A stretch of 64,000 nucleotides of DNA from Planotetraspora mira (GTDB lineage Bacteria; Actinomycetota; Actinomycetes; Streptosporangiales; Streptosporangiaceae), in contig NZ_BOOO01000036.1 in the NCBI RefSeq assembly GCF_016863275.1, forward strand, positions 1-64,000, written 5' to 3'. Of the stretch, positions 39,054 to 45,941 are shown piece after piece. The notes below the pieces were generated by a model. It was given only the letters and a program-made list of their open reading frames with translations. It had not been told where the DNA came from and did not search any database. The number at the start of each line of letters is the position of its first letter. The stretch's first letter is position 1. A program made the translations under genes and the position numbers.

Positions 39054-39583
39054 CGGGCCGCTCCGCCGTAAACCGGGTCGTTCGGGTGCTTGCCGCCGCG
39101 GACGAGCACGGACGGGTCGGGGACGAGCATGCCGAAGATCCAGGTCTCATTGGCGGGCGCGTCGTGGTTCCACTCCCACACGAGCGTGCGGTGCGCGATG
39201 CCCCAGCGGCCGTCGCGGCGCTCGAACCTGTCGATGATCCGGGCGCCGACGAACGAGTGGCCGTGCCCGTCGGGCGTGCGCACCCGCGTGAACGTCGTCA
39301 CGTACGACTCGGCCTGGGCGGTGTCCGGATCGTCCCCCAGCTCGACCAGCACGTTGGTCATGCAGTGCATGGTCCGGCCGCGCGGATGTGCCACCACCGG
39401 GGCGACGCTCGCCACGTAGTCCTCCGCGCTGCCGCTGAACACGCCGCCGTGGTCCTCGGTCGCCCCGGGGAGGTAGCAGGCCGAGACGCCCGCGACGTCA
39501 CCCCGATCCACCGCGCGCAGATAGCGCGCCAGCACCTCGTAGATGTCCTGTTTGTCGAGCAGTTCCCGCAACCGGTCCGTCAC
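39050..39583 (-). CDS. SnoaL-like (NTF2-fold) protein
   Basis: 177 aa from GTG 39583 (gaggagg upstream). SnoaL_4-type motifs: LLDKQDIYEVLARYLRAVDRGD, CYLPGATEDHGG, MHCMTNVLVEL, RIIDRFERRDGRWGIAHRTLVWEWNHD. The DH-x-DR type residues match a family that includes ring-hydroxylating-dioxygenase-like and dehydratase-like enzymes. First gene of the five-gene minus operon, about 110 bases downstream of the inverted copy of the 17-bp box. Likely isomerase, hydratase or cyclase in the pathway. Confidence 0.85.
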   Translation of the reverse strand: MTDRLRELLDKQDIYEVLARYLRAVDRGDVAGVSACYLPGATEDHGGVFSGSAEDYVASVAPVVAHPRGRTMHCMTNVLVELGDDPDTAQAESYVTTFTRVRTPDGHGHSFVGARIIDRFERRDGRWGIAHRTLVWEWNHDAPANETWIFGMLVPDPSVLVRGGKHPNDPVYGGAAR

Positions 39584-39691
39584 GCCTGGCCTCCTCACCG
39601 TCTCAACCTCACCGACTTGACCGCACCGACTCAACCGCACCGTCCGGCCGTCTCGCCGTCCGGGGGGAGCGGCCGACAGGCCAGGCATCAC

Positions 39692-39708
39692 GCTACAACT
39701 AAGAGAGT
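39692..39708 (-). promoter_or_regulatory. 17-bp regulon box, copy 3 (minus orientation)
   Basis: On the minus strand actctcttagttgtagc, 14 of 17 equal to the box at 27276-27292. It faces the SnoaL-to-ligase operon. The region 39584-39888 (305 bases) contains this box, box 4 and otherwise no gene. Confidence 0.5.
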
Positions 39709-39757
39709 TAAGCGGCCAGGGTTGATTGCGGACGAGTTTCGGCCGGGGCGTGACCCG

Positions 39758-39787
39758 TTGACGCGGTAACTCTGTCTGCTGTAGTAA
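39758..39787 (+). promoter_or_regulatory. Promoter with 17-bp regulon box, copy 4
   Basis: -35 TTGACG (39758-39763), 18-base spacer, -10 TAGTAA (39782-39787). The box actctgtctgctgtagt (39769-39785) overlaps the -10 as at 27276-27292. Confidence 0.55.
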
Positions 39788-39888
39788 CGCTGTGACCGGC
39801 AACACACTGCCGCCAGCCGTACGGAACTCGCAGGGGAGCGACGTCGGATGCACAGAACGCACAGCGCCCAGGACGCCGGAGCTCACCG

Positions 39889-41565
39889 GTGACCCGGGGA
39901 CTGCACTCGCGGGAGCGGGTCGAGGAATACACCCGCCTCGGCTGGTGGAGCGACGAGACGATGGACGGCCTGTTCCGCGTCCGGGTCGACGCCGCCCCCG
40001 ACCGGCTCGCCCTCGTGGACCCGCGCAACAAGGACGACCTGCTAGGGGTCCCGCCGCGGCGGCTCACCTGGCGTGAGCTCGAGGCGGAGGTGAACCGGCT
40101 CGCCGCCGTGTTCCTCCGGCACGGGCTGGGCGCCGGTGACGTGCTGGGCGTGCAACTGCCCAACACCGTCGAGTTGGTCACCGTCTATCTCGCGTGCTGG
40201 CGGCTGGGGATCGTGGTCTCGCCGCTGCCGGTGCAGTACCGCGAGCATGAGGTGACGGAACTGGGAGCCCTCGCCGGGTTCGCGGGGTTCGTCACCGTCG
40301 GGCGGTCCGGTGACCGCCGGCCGGCCGACGAGGTCCGTACGGCCCTGCCCGGCCTGGGGGCGGTCCTCGCGTACGGGGAGGACCTGGACGCGGAGCTCGC
40401 CGGGACCGACCCGGAGGAGGCGCGCCGGCTCGTGGAGGACTACGCGGCCGCCCACCCGGCGGACCCGAACGACTGCGTCACGATCTGCTGGACGTCGGGG
40501 ACCGAGAGCACGCCCAAGGGGGTGCCGCGCACCCACTACGACTGGCTGGCGATGAGCTGGGCGACCGTGGACGCGCCCCGGCTGACCGGCGACGACGTAC
40601 TGCTCAACCCGTTCCCCATGGTGAACATGGCGGGCATCAACGGGATGTTCCTGCCGTGGTTGCGGGTCGGGGGCGTGCTCGTGCAGCATCACCCGTTCGA
40701 CCTGCCCACGTTCCTGGCGCAGATCGCCGAGGAGCGCGCGACGTACACGGTGGCGCCGCCCGCGCTCCTGTCCCTGCTGCTGGCACGCGCGGACCTCCTC
40801 GCCCGCGCCGACATCTCGTCGCTCCGCCTGATCGGGTCCGGGTCCGCGCCGCTCCCGCCCCCGATGGTGAAGGGCTGGCAGGACGTCCACGGCATCGGCA
40901 TCGTGAACTTCTTCGGCTCGAACGAGGGGATCGCGCTGCTGACCGACCCTCACGACGTGCCCGATCCCGAGCAGCGGGCACGCTACTTCCCCCGGTACGG
41001 CGTGCCGGGGGTCAGGTGGAGTTCGCGGATCTCCCGCCAGGTGTCGGTCAGGCTCGTCGACCCCGACACCGGCGAGGAGGTCACGGAGCCGGGCCGCCCG
41101 GGAGAGTTGCGTCTCAAGGGCCCGACGGTCTTCGCGGGGTATCTCAAGGGCGAGCGCCTGCCCGATCCGTTCGACGAGCGGGGCTACCTGCGGACCGGTG
41201 ACGTCTTCGTCATCGACGGCGAGCGCGGCGAGTTCCTCCGGTACGTCGACCGGGCCAAGGACCTCATCATCCGCGGCGGCATGAACATCGCCCCCGCGGA
41301 GATCGAGGGACTGCTCTCCGCCCATCCCGGGGTCGCCGACGTCGCCGTCGTCGGTTATCCGGACGAGGTCCTGGGCGAGCGGGTCTGCGCGGTCGTCGTG
41401 CCCAAGGAGGGCGCCGAGGTCACCCTCGACGACCTTCTCGGTCACCTCCGGGCGGCCAGGATCGCCTCCTACAAACTGCCGGAGCGGCTGGAGACGCGCA
41501 CCGTCCTGCCGCGCAACCCGGTCGGCAAGATCCTGAAGCGCGAACTCCGCCGTGAGATCGCCTGA
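39889..41565 (+). CDS. Acyl-CoA ligase / (2,3-dihydroxybenzoate-AMP-ligase-like)
   Basis: 558 aa from GTG 39889. Motifs CWTSGTESTPKGV (note ESTP rather than TGRP), FFGSNEG, GYLKGERLP, YLRTGDVF, DLIIRGGMNIAPAEIE and NPVGKILKRELR with catalytic Lys. It is closer to the cyclohexanecarboxylate/aryl acid ligase branch than the other two ligases. First gene of the plus operon with the epoxide-hydrolase-like gene, transcribed from the box-4 promoter. Confidence 0.9.
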   Translation: MTRGLHSRERVEEYTRLGWWSDETMDGLFRVRVDAAPDRLALVDPRNKDDLLGVPPRRLTWRELEAEVNRLAAVFLRHGLGAGDVLGVQLPNTVELVTVYLACWRLGIVVSPLPVQYREHEVTELGALAGFAGFVTVGRSGDRRPADEVRTALPGLGAVLAYGEDLDAELAGTDPEEARRLVEDYAAAHPADPNDCVTICWTSGTESTPKGVPRTHYDWLAMSWATVDAPRLTGDDVLLNPFPMVNMAGINGMFLPWLRVGGVLVQHHPFDLPTFLAQIAEERATYTVAPPALLSLLLARADLLARADISSLRLIGSGSAPLPPPMVKGWQDVHGIGIVNFFGSNEGIALLTDPHDVPDPEQRARYFPRYGVPGVRWSSRISRQVSVRLVDPDTGEEVTEPGRPGELRLKGPTVFAGYLKGERLPDPFDERGYLRTGDVFVIDGERGEFLRYVDRAKDLIIRGGMNIAPAEIEGLLSAHPGVADVAVVGYPDEVLGERVCAVVVPKEGAEVTLDDLLGHLRAARIASYKLPERLETRTVLPRNPVGKILKRELRREIA

Positions 41566-41590
41566 CACCCGAGACAGCGGAGGAGACGAG

Positions 41591-41986
41591 ATGGACGACG
41601 CCGCGCGACTGCAAGTCGCCCGCGACATGGTCGAGGCGTGGAACACCATGGACTGGGAGCGGGTGGTGGACCTGTTCGCGCCCGACGGCGTCCTGCACAG
41701 CGTCATGCAGGAGCCCATCGTGGGCCACGACGCGATCCGCGGACGGCTCACCGCGCTGACGGACGGGCTCGAACGGATCACCCTGGAGATCAAGGCCATG
41801 GGCGTCATCGACGGCCGGGTCTTCATCGAACGGCGGGACGTGTTCGACGTGAAGGGCCATCACGGCGAGGTGCCCGCGGTGGGCGTCCTGTCCGTGGAGG
41901 ACGGCCGCGTCACCGAGTGGCTGGAGTACTACGACCGGCCGACGCTGCTGCGCGGCATGGGCCTGGGCGCCGACTTCGCGCACTGA
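41591..41986 (+). CDS. SnoaL / limonene-1,2-epoxide-hydrolase-like protein
   Basis: 131 aa from ATG 41591 (aggag at ideal distance). NTF2-like fold: AARLQVARDMVEAWNTMDWERVVDLFAPDG, ITLEIKAMGVIDGRVFIERRDVFDV, VLSVEDGRVTEWLEYYD. The R-x-D (ERRD) and the W-x-E-Y-Y-D segment lie where limonene epoxide hydrolase has its Asp-Arg-Asp triad, with Glu in place of one Asp. So an epoxide hydrolase or a related isomerase is possible. Follows the acyl-CoA ligase by 25 bases in the same operon. Confidence 0.8.
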   Translation: MDDAARLQVARDMVEAWNTMDWERVVDLFAPDGVLHSVMQEPIVGHDAIRGRLTALTDGLERITLEIKAMGVIDGRVFIERRDVFDVKGHHGEVPAVGVLSVEDGRVTEWLEYYDRPTLLRGMGLGADFAH

Positions 41987-42000
41987 CGGGCGGGCTTCTC

Positions 42001-42026
42001 GGGGCCGCACCGACGACGTCGGCCCC
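42001..42026 (+). terminator. Hairpin after the epoxide-hydrolase-like gene
   Basis: GGGGCCG (42001-42007) pairs with CGGCCCC (42020-42026), with a gacg/cgtc inner pair. Fifteen bases after the stop codon. Confidence 0.5.
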
Positions 42027-42046
42027 GAAGGAGTAGGGGGGTACTC

Positions 42047-42074
42047 ATGACCGGCACGCCCACCTGCCGGTCAT
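42047..42074. promoter_or_regulatory. Palindrome ATGACCGGCA-N8-TGCCGGTCAT
   Basis: Perfect 10-bp arms at 42047-42056 and 42065-42074, just upstream of a small ORF and the CHAP-domain gene. Its core TGCCGGTCA also occurs in the subtilase/CHAT divergent region (13987-13995). Could be an operator or a hairpin. Confidence 0.45.
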
Positions 42075-42082
42075 ATGGGGAC

Positions 42083-42214
42083 ATGGAAGAACACCTACCG
42101 GTTGAGCCGCGACCTGTGCCGGAGCCGTCACCCGACGATCCGCCCCAGGACTTCGACGAGCCCGACTATGACGAGATCGATCGCGAGGTGGCGCGCGATG
42201 CCGAGACCCAGTGA
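42083..42214 (+). CDS. Possible 43-aa acidic proline-rich small protein
   Basis: ATG 42083 with gggg just upstream. Product is rich in Pro, Glu and Asp (FDEPDYDEIDREVARD near the end). Its stop lies 17 bases inside the CHAP-domain gene, which starts at 42198 in another frame, so the two would be coupled. No family recognised. Confidence 0.35.
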   Translation: MEEHLPVEPRPVPEPSPDDPPQDFDEPDYDEIDREVARDAETQ

Positions 42215-42968
42215 GCTGCTGAAGGAGATGACCAGGTACCTCGGGTACGCGGAACCCGCCGGCGGGAGGACCGTGTTCGGGGCCTCCTTCCGTGAGCGGA
42301 AGGACCTGCGGCCCACGGACGCCTGGGACAAGGGCGCGTGGTGCGACATGTACGTCGCGCAGTGCGCGCTGGCCGCGGGCGGCAAGGACATGCTCGCCGT
42401 CGTCGGCGACTTCGCCTGGACGGTGGGCCACGCCCAATGGTTCAAGGACAACGGCCGCTGGCACGCGGGGACGGCCGGCATCCGCGCCGGCGACATCGTC
42501 TTCTTCGACTGGGCGGGCGGCAAGAAGATCGACGCCATCGACCATGTCGCCACGGTGGAGAAGGTCCACTCGGCGCGCGACATCCAGACGATCGACGGCA
42601 ACATCGGCGACTCCTGTGTGCGGAACCGGCGGACGAACGCCTGCGTGGTCGGCTTCGGCCGCCCGGCGTACGACGGCAGGCCGTCCGTCCCGAATCTCTC
42701 GCTCGCGGCCGTGCTGGCCGAGTTGGGAGACGCTCCCGGGTTCCCCGGCACGGTTCAGCAGGGGCACAAGGGCGCGAACGTGCGGCGCGTCCAGGAGAAA
42801 CTCCGCCGCCGCCGGTTCAAGCTCGGGCCCGCCGGGGTGGACGCCGACTTCGGCCCGGACACCAGGGCGGCCGTCAGAGGCTTCCAGGAGAGTCAGGGCA
42901 TGGACGCGACGGGGGTCGTGGACAAGCGGACCTGGGTGGCCCTGTGGGAGGCCCGCCTCAAGGCTTGA
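42198..42968 (+). CDS. CHAP amidase-like protein with peptidoglycan-binding domain
   Basis: 256 aa from ATG 42198 (gaggtgg upstream). Cysteine-histidine amidase/peptidase fold: Cys49 in GAWCDMYVAQC and His116 in AIDHVATVEKV, with GDIVFFDWAGG between, are the CHAP hallmarks. C-terminal helices (about 185-254: GHKGANVRRVQEKLRRRRF...DADFGPDTRAAVRGFQES) form a PG_binding_1 domain. No signal peptide, so it resembles a phage-type endolysin or an enzyme exported another way. Located between the catabolic island and the sigma gene, with no other phage genes around. Confidence 0.85.
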   Translation: MPRPSELLKEMTRYLGYAEPAGGRTVFGASFRERKDLRPTDAWDKGAWCDMYVAQCALAAGGKDMLAVVGDFAWTVGHAQWFKDNGRWHAGTAGIRAGDIVFFDWAGGKKIDAIDHVATVEKVHSARDIQTIDGNIGDSCVRNRRTNACVVGFGRPAYDGRPSVPNLSLAAVLAELGDAPGFPGTVQQGHKGANVRRVQEKLRRRRFKLGPAGVDADFGPDTRAAVRGFQESQGMDATGVVDKRTWVALWEARLKA

Positions 42969-43029
42969 CCTCCGCGCGGATCTCCGCCCGCGAGGGCCGC
43001 GCCTGCACGACCGGTCTGTCACCGTCCGG

Positions 43030-43488
43030 TCAGACGGTGACCCACTCCGTCGTGAAGACGACGTCGCCGACGCGGCAGCGCAAGCTCAGCGGACCGGGCG
43101 GAACCCGGTCCACGATGAAGCGGCCGAGCGCGTCCGTGGTGACGGACACGGGGGTGTGCCCCCGGACCTCCACCACCGCGTGAGCCGGCGGCGTCACCTG
43201 GCCGATGACACGGCGGGACGGCCCGGCTGCGGTGATCTCCAGATCGAGGCCGGCCGCCTGTCCGCCGAACCCGAGCACGCGCGCCTGCGCCGGGCCGCGG
43301 ACGGCCGCCGTCCCGGCCATCGAGTCGAACGTCAACTCGGCGAGTTCGGCGTCGACCGTACGGAACCGGAACGCCTCGACGGCGACCTCCACGAGGGCGG
43401 CCGGCACCGGGTCGAGAAGCTCCGCGGCCCGCCGCAGCGCACCCTCCAGTTCCGCGTCGTCGTCGACGTCACCGTTCACGCACGTCAC
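43030..43488 (-). CDS. Sigma-associated small protein, paralogue of the subtilase-linked protein
   Basis: 152 aa from GTG 43488, or GTG 43479 (MNGDVDDD). Acidic helical N-terminus, then LAELTFDSMAGTAAV, RRVIGQVTPPAHAVVEVRG and TDALGRFIVDRVPPGPLSLR...FTTEW. Same order of elements as the protein at 11869-12339 (LTFDS, GRF-x5-PPGP, TEW at the end). It lies 35 bases after the sigma-factor stop. The paralogous pair, one beside a sigma factor and one beside a subtilase, suggests that this is a shared adaptor (anti-sigma-like or substrate-like). Function unknown. Confidence 0.75.
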   Translation of the reverse strand: MTCVNGDVDDDAELEGALRRAAELLDPVPAALVEVAVEAFRFRTVDAELAELTFDSMAGTAAVRGPAQARVLGFGGQAAGLDLEITAAGPSRRVIGQVTPPAHAVVEVRGHTPVSVTTDALGRFIVDRVPPGPLSLRCRVGDVVFTTEWVTV

Positions 43489-43523
43489 CGTTCACGTCGC
43501 CGGCCCTCCGGTTCGCCGCGTCA

Positions 43524-44123
43524 TCACGTGAGCAACCTTCTCAGGTGACCGAGGCAGCGCCCCCGCGTCGGGCCGATGCTTCCGATCGCGATGCCGAGAC
43601 CGGCCGCGATCTCGGCGTAGCTCGGCGGAGGCGAGGCCATCAGGACCCGCAGCAGCCGCCTGCAGTTGTCGGAGAGCTGTTCGTACGCCTGCCAGACACG
43701 GCGCAGCGCGGCCTCCTGCCCCGCGGCCTCCTCGGCGTCGAGCACGGCCTGCTCGGGGGAGCGGTCGTCGGCCTCGGGCGACAGCACGTCCACGTCACTG
43801 GTCGGCACGACCCTGCGGGATCCGCGGATGACCTTGAGGCACTCGTGGCGCGCGGTGCTCGCCAGCCAGGAGCCGACCTTGTCCGGTTCCCTGATCCGGG
43901 TGAGGTTGTCGGCGAGCCGGAACCACGTGGTCTGGAAGACCTCGTGGGCGTCGGCGTCGATCAGCCGGTGCGAGCGGACGACCGACCAGACGAGTGGGCT
44001 GAGGCGGCCGACGAGTGCCTCCCAAGCCGCCGCGTCTCCCTTGGCCGCGGCCTGGAAGAGGGCGCCGGTCGAGTCGATGTCCACGCGGCACGCCCTTACG
44101 TCGGGTGCATCCGGGATCGTCAT
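43524..44123 (-). CDS. ECF-type RNA polymerase sigma factor
   Basis: 199 aa from ATG 44123; GTG 44084 (MDIDSTGALF) has aaggg upstream and may be the true start. Region 2: LFQAAAKGDAAAWEALVGRLSPLVWSVVRSHRLIDADAHEVFQTTWFRL and the WLASTARHE segment. Region 4: LSDNCRRLLRVLMASPPPSYAEIAAGLGIAIGSIGPTRGRCLGHLRRLL. The IGPTRGRCLGHLR ending is typical of the sigma group often next to CHAT and subtilase genes. Here it is followed by the adaptor paralogue only. Likely triggers expression of the subtilase/CHAT locus (inference). Confidence 0.88.
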   Translation of the reverse strand: MTIPDAPDVRACRVDIDSTGALFQAAAKGDAAAWEALVGRLSPLVWSVVRSHRLIDADAHEVFQTTWFRLADNLTRIREPDKVGSWLASTARHECLKVIRGSRRVVPTSDVDVLSPEADDRSPEQAVLDAEEAAGQEAALRRVWQAYEQLSDNCRRLLRVLMASPPPSYAEIAAGLGIAIGSIGPTRGRCLGHLRRLLT

Positions 44124-44322
44124 CGTACGACGAGGGGGACCTGCCGTGTGAGGAGCGAGACCTGTTCGAGATCGGCCGCGACCTCCCGGGTGCCGCACGC
44201 GGTTTCCGCCGTTCCTTCACGGCACGGAAAGCGGGGGGTGAATCTGGTCGGGAACGGATCCGGGCCGTCCGGGTGATAGCCGGTGAACCTGGTGCGCGCC
44301 TCGCACGAGAATCGGAGACCGG

Positions 44323-44937
44323 ATGAGAACAGAGCCGTATCCGCCCCCCACGGCGCGGCAGACCCTGAGCGACGCCGAGGTGATCGAACGGTCCGGGCGC
44401 GAGCCCGAGACGTTCGCGGTCCTCTACGACCGTCATGCCGCGCACATCCACCGCTATGTGACCCGCAGGCTCGGCGCGGACGTCGCCGACGACGTGGTCG
44501 CCGACACCTTCCTGGACGCGTTCCGCCAGCGGGGCCGTTACCGGAGCGACCGGGCCGACGCCCGGCCGTGGCTGTACGGGATCGCCGCCAACCTCATCGG
44601 CAAACACCGCCGCGCGGAGACGCGGATGCTCCACGCGTTCGCCCGCACGGGAGCCGACCCGGTGGCACAGACCTACGCCGACCAGGTCGACGACCGGGTG
44701 TCCGCCGCCGCGGCGCAGCGGAGGCTCGCCGACGCGATCGCCGGGCTCCCGCCGAAGTACCGGGAGGTCCTTCTGCTGGTCGCCTGGGCCGGACTCTCCC
44801 ACGAGGAGACGGCGGAGGCGCTGGGCATCGCGCCGGGCACCGTGCGGTCTCGGTTGCACAGAGCCCGGAAGAGGGCGCTCGCCGCGCTCGGCGGACAGAA
44901 CCCCGTTTCCATCACTGAGGAGATCGGCAATGAATGA
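44323..44937 (+). CDS. ECF sigma factor (SigE-like) paired with CU044_5270 protein
   Basis: 204 aa from ATG 44323 (ggagaccgg upstream). Region 2: FAVLYDRHAAHIHRYVTRRLGADVADDVVADTFLDAFRQ, PWLYGIAANLIGKHRR. Region 4: LPPKYREVLLLVAWAGLSHEETAEALGIAPGTVRSRLHRARKRAL. Its stop overlaps the next gene by 8 bases. The actinobacterial pairing of this sigma with a membrane-anchored CU044_5270 protein is common; the latter is the likely regulator. Unrelated to the sigma at 43.5 kb and divergent from it. Confidence 0.9.
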   Translation: MRTEPYPPPTARQTLSDAEVIERSGREPETFAVLYDRHAAHIHRYVTRRLGADVADDVVADTFLDAFRQRGRYRSDRADARPWLYGIAANLIGKHRRAETRMLHAFARTGADPVAQTYADQVDDRVSAAAAQRRLADAIAGLPPKYREVLLLVAWAGLSHEETAEALGIAPGTVRSRLHRARKRALAALGGQNPVSITEEIGNE

Positions 44938-45928
44938 CCTGGACTTCGTCCGTGAGATGCGGGCCGACGCCCCCGAGACCTCGCCCGCCCGGTTGTCGGC
45001 GGGGAGGGAACGCCTGCGCACCGCGATCACTTCACCGGCCGCCACGCCGGCGAGGTCGCGCAGGACCCTGCCTCGCCGTCCCCTGCTCGTCGCGGGTGGC
45101 CTGACCCTGGCCACGGCCGTCGCCGCCGCCGGTGTGGTCGTCGGGTTCCCGCACGACGACGGAGCCGTCGTCGCCCCCCGGCCCACCGCGTTCCAGCTGA
45201 GCGCGGCGTCCGAAGTGCTCAACAAGGCGGCACTGGCCGTCGAGGGACAGCCGAAGCGGGCATACACGCCCACGCAGTGGCTGTACTACAAGGCGTTCAG
45301 CTACCAGTACGGAAGCGCCCTGACCACCAGCGAGACCTGGGAGACGTTCGACGGCATGAAGGACGCCGACGTCGCGACCGGCAAGCTCGTCGTCTACAGA
45401 CACACCAGGACCGGGCCGAGTGACGGGACGCCGCTCGGCGCCTACCGGCTGCTCACTTCGTTGCCGACGGATCCGGACGCGATGATCGCCGCCCTCTACG
45501 AGATCGCCGGATCCCCGCCGGAGGACGGCGGACTCAGCCGCGACGAGTTCGCCTTCAGGAGCATCCAGCAACTCGTGTGGAACTCACTGGCGGGCGCGCC
45601 GCCGCACGTCCAGGCCGCGCTCTACCGGGCGCTGGGGCGGCTGCCCGGCGTCGAGGTCCGGTCGAAGGTGGAGTACGCCCCCGGCCGGTCGGCCATCGGC
45701 GTCTTCTCGAGCCCGACTCATGCCCTGCTCCTCGACCCCGTGACGTATCGCATGATCGGGTGGGCCGAGGTGAGCGACGGAACGCGTCCCGTCAATCCGA
45801 AGCCCGACGTGACCGGCAAGCCCGGCGATCCGTGGAACATGCCCGCCCGTCCCGCCGGCACCGTCCTGTCCTCCTTCACCCGCAGCGAGGTGATCGCGGT
45901 CGCCGCGCCGGGCCGGCGCCGGGCGTGA
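44930..45928 (+). CDS. CU044_5270-family membrane-anchored protein
   Basis: 332 aa. Cytoplasmic N-terminus (1-50), one membrane helix (LLVAGGLTLATAVAAAGVVVGF, about 51-72) and an extracellular domain (LSAASEVLNKAALAVEG...QWLYYKAFSYQYG, IQQLVWNSLAGAPPHVQAALYRALGRLPGV). This is the layout of the CU044_5270 family, always found after an ECF sigma gene, probably as sensor/anti-sigma. Coupled by overlap to the sigma gene. Confidence 0.88.
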   Translation: MNDLDFVREMRADAPETSPARLSAGRERLRTAITSPAATPARSRRTLPRRPLLVAGGLTLATAVAAAGVVVGFPHDDGAVVAPRPTAFQLSAASEVLNKAALAVEGQPKRAYTPTQWLYYKAFSYQYGSALTTSETWETFDGMKDADVATGKLVVYRHTRTGPSDGTPLGAYRLLTSLPTDPDAMIAALYEIAGSPPEDGGLSRDEFAFRSIQQLVWNSLAGAPPHVQAALYRALGRLPGVEVRSKVEYAPGRSAIGVFSSPTHALLLDPVTYRMIGWAEVSDGTRPVNPKPDVTGKPGDPWNMPARPAGTVLSSFTRSEVIAVAAPGRRRA

Positions 45929-45941
45929 CGTGCGCGGTCGA

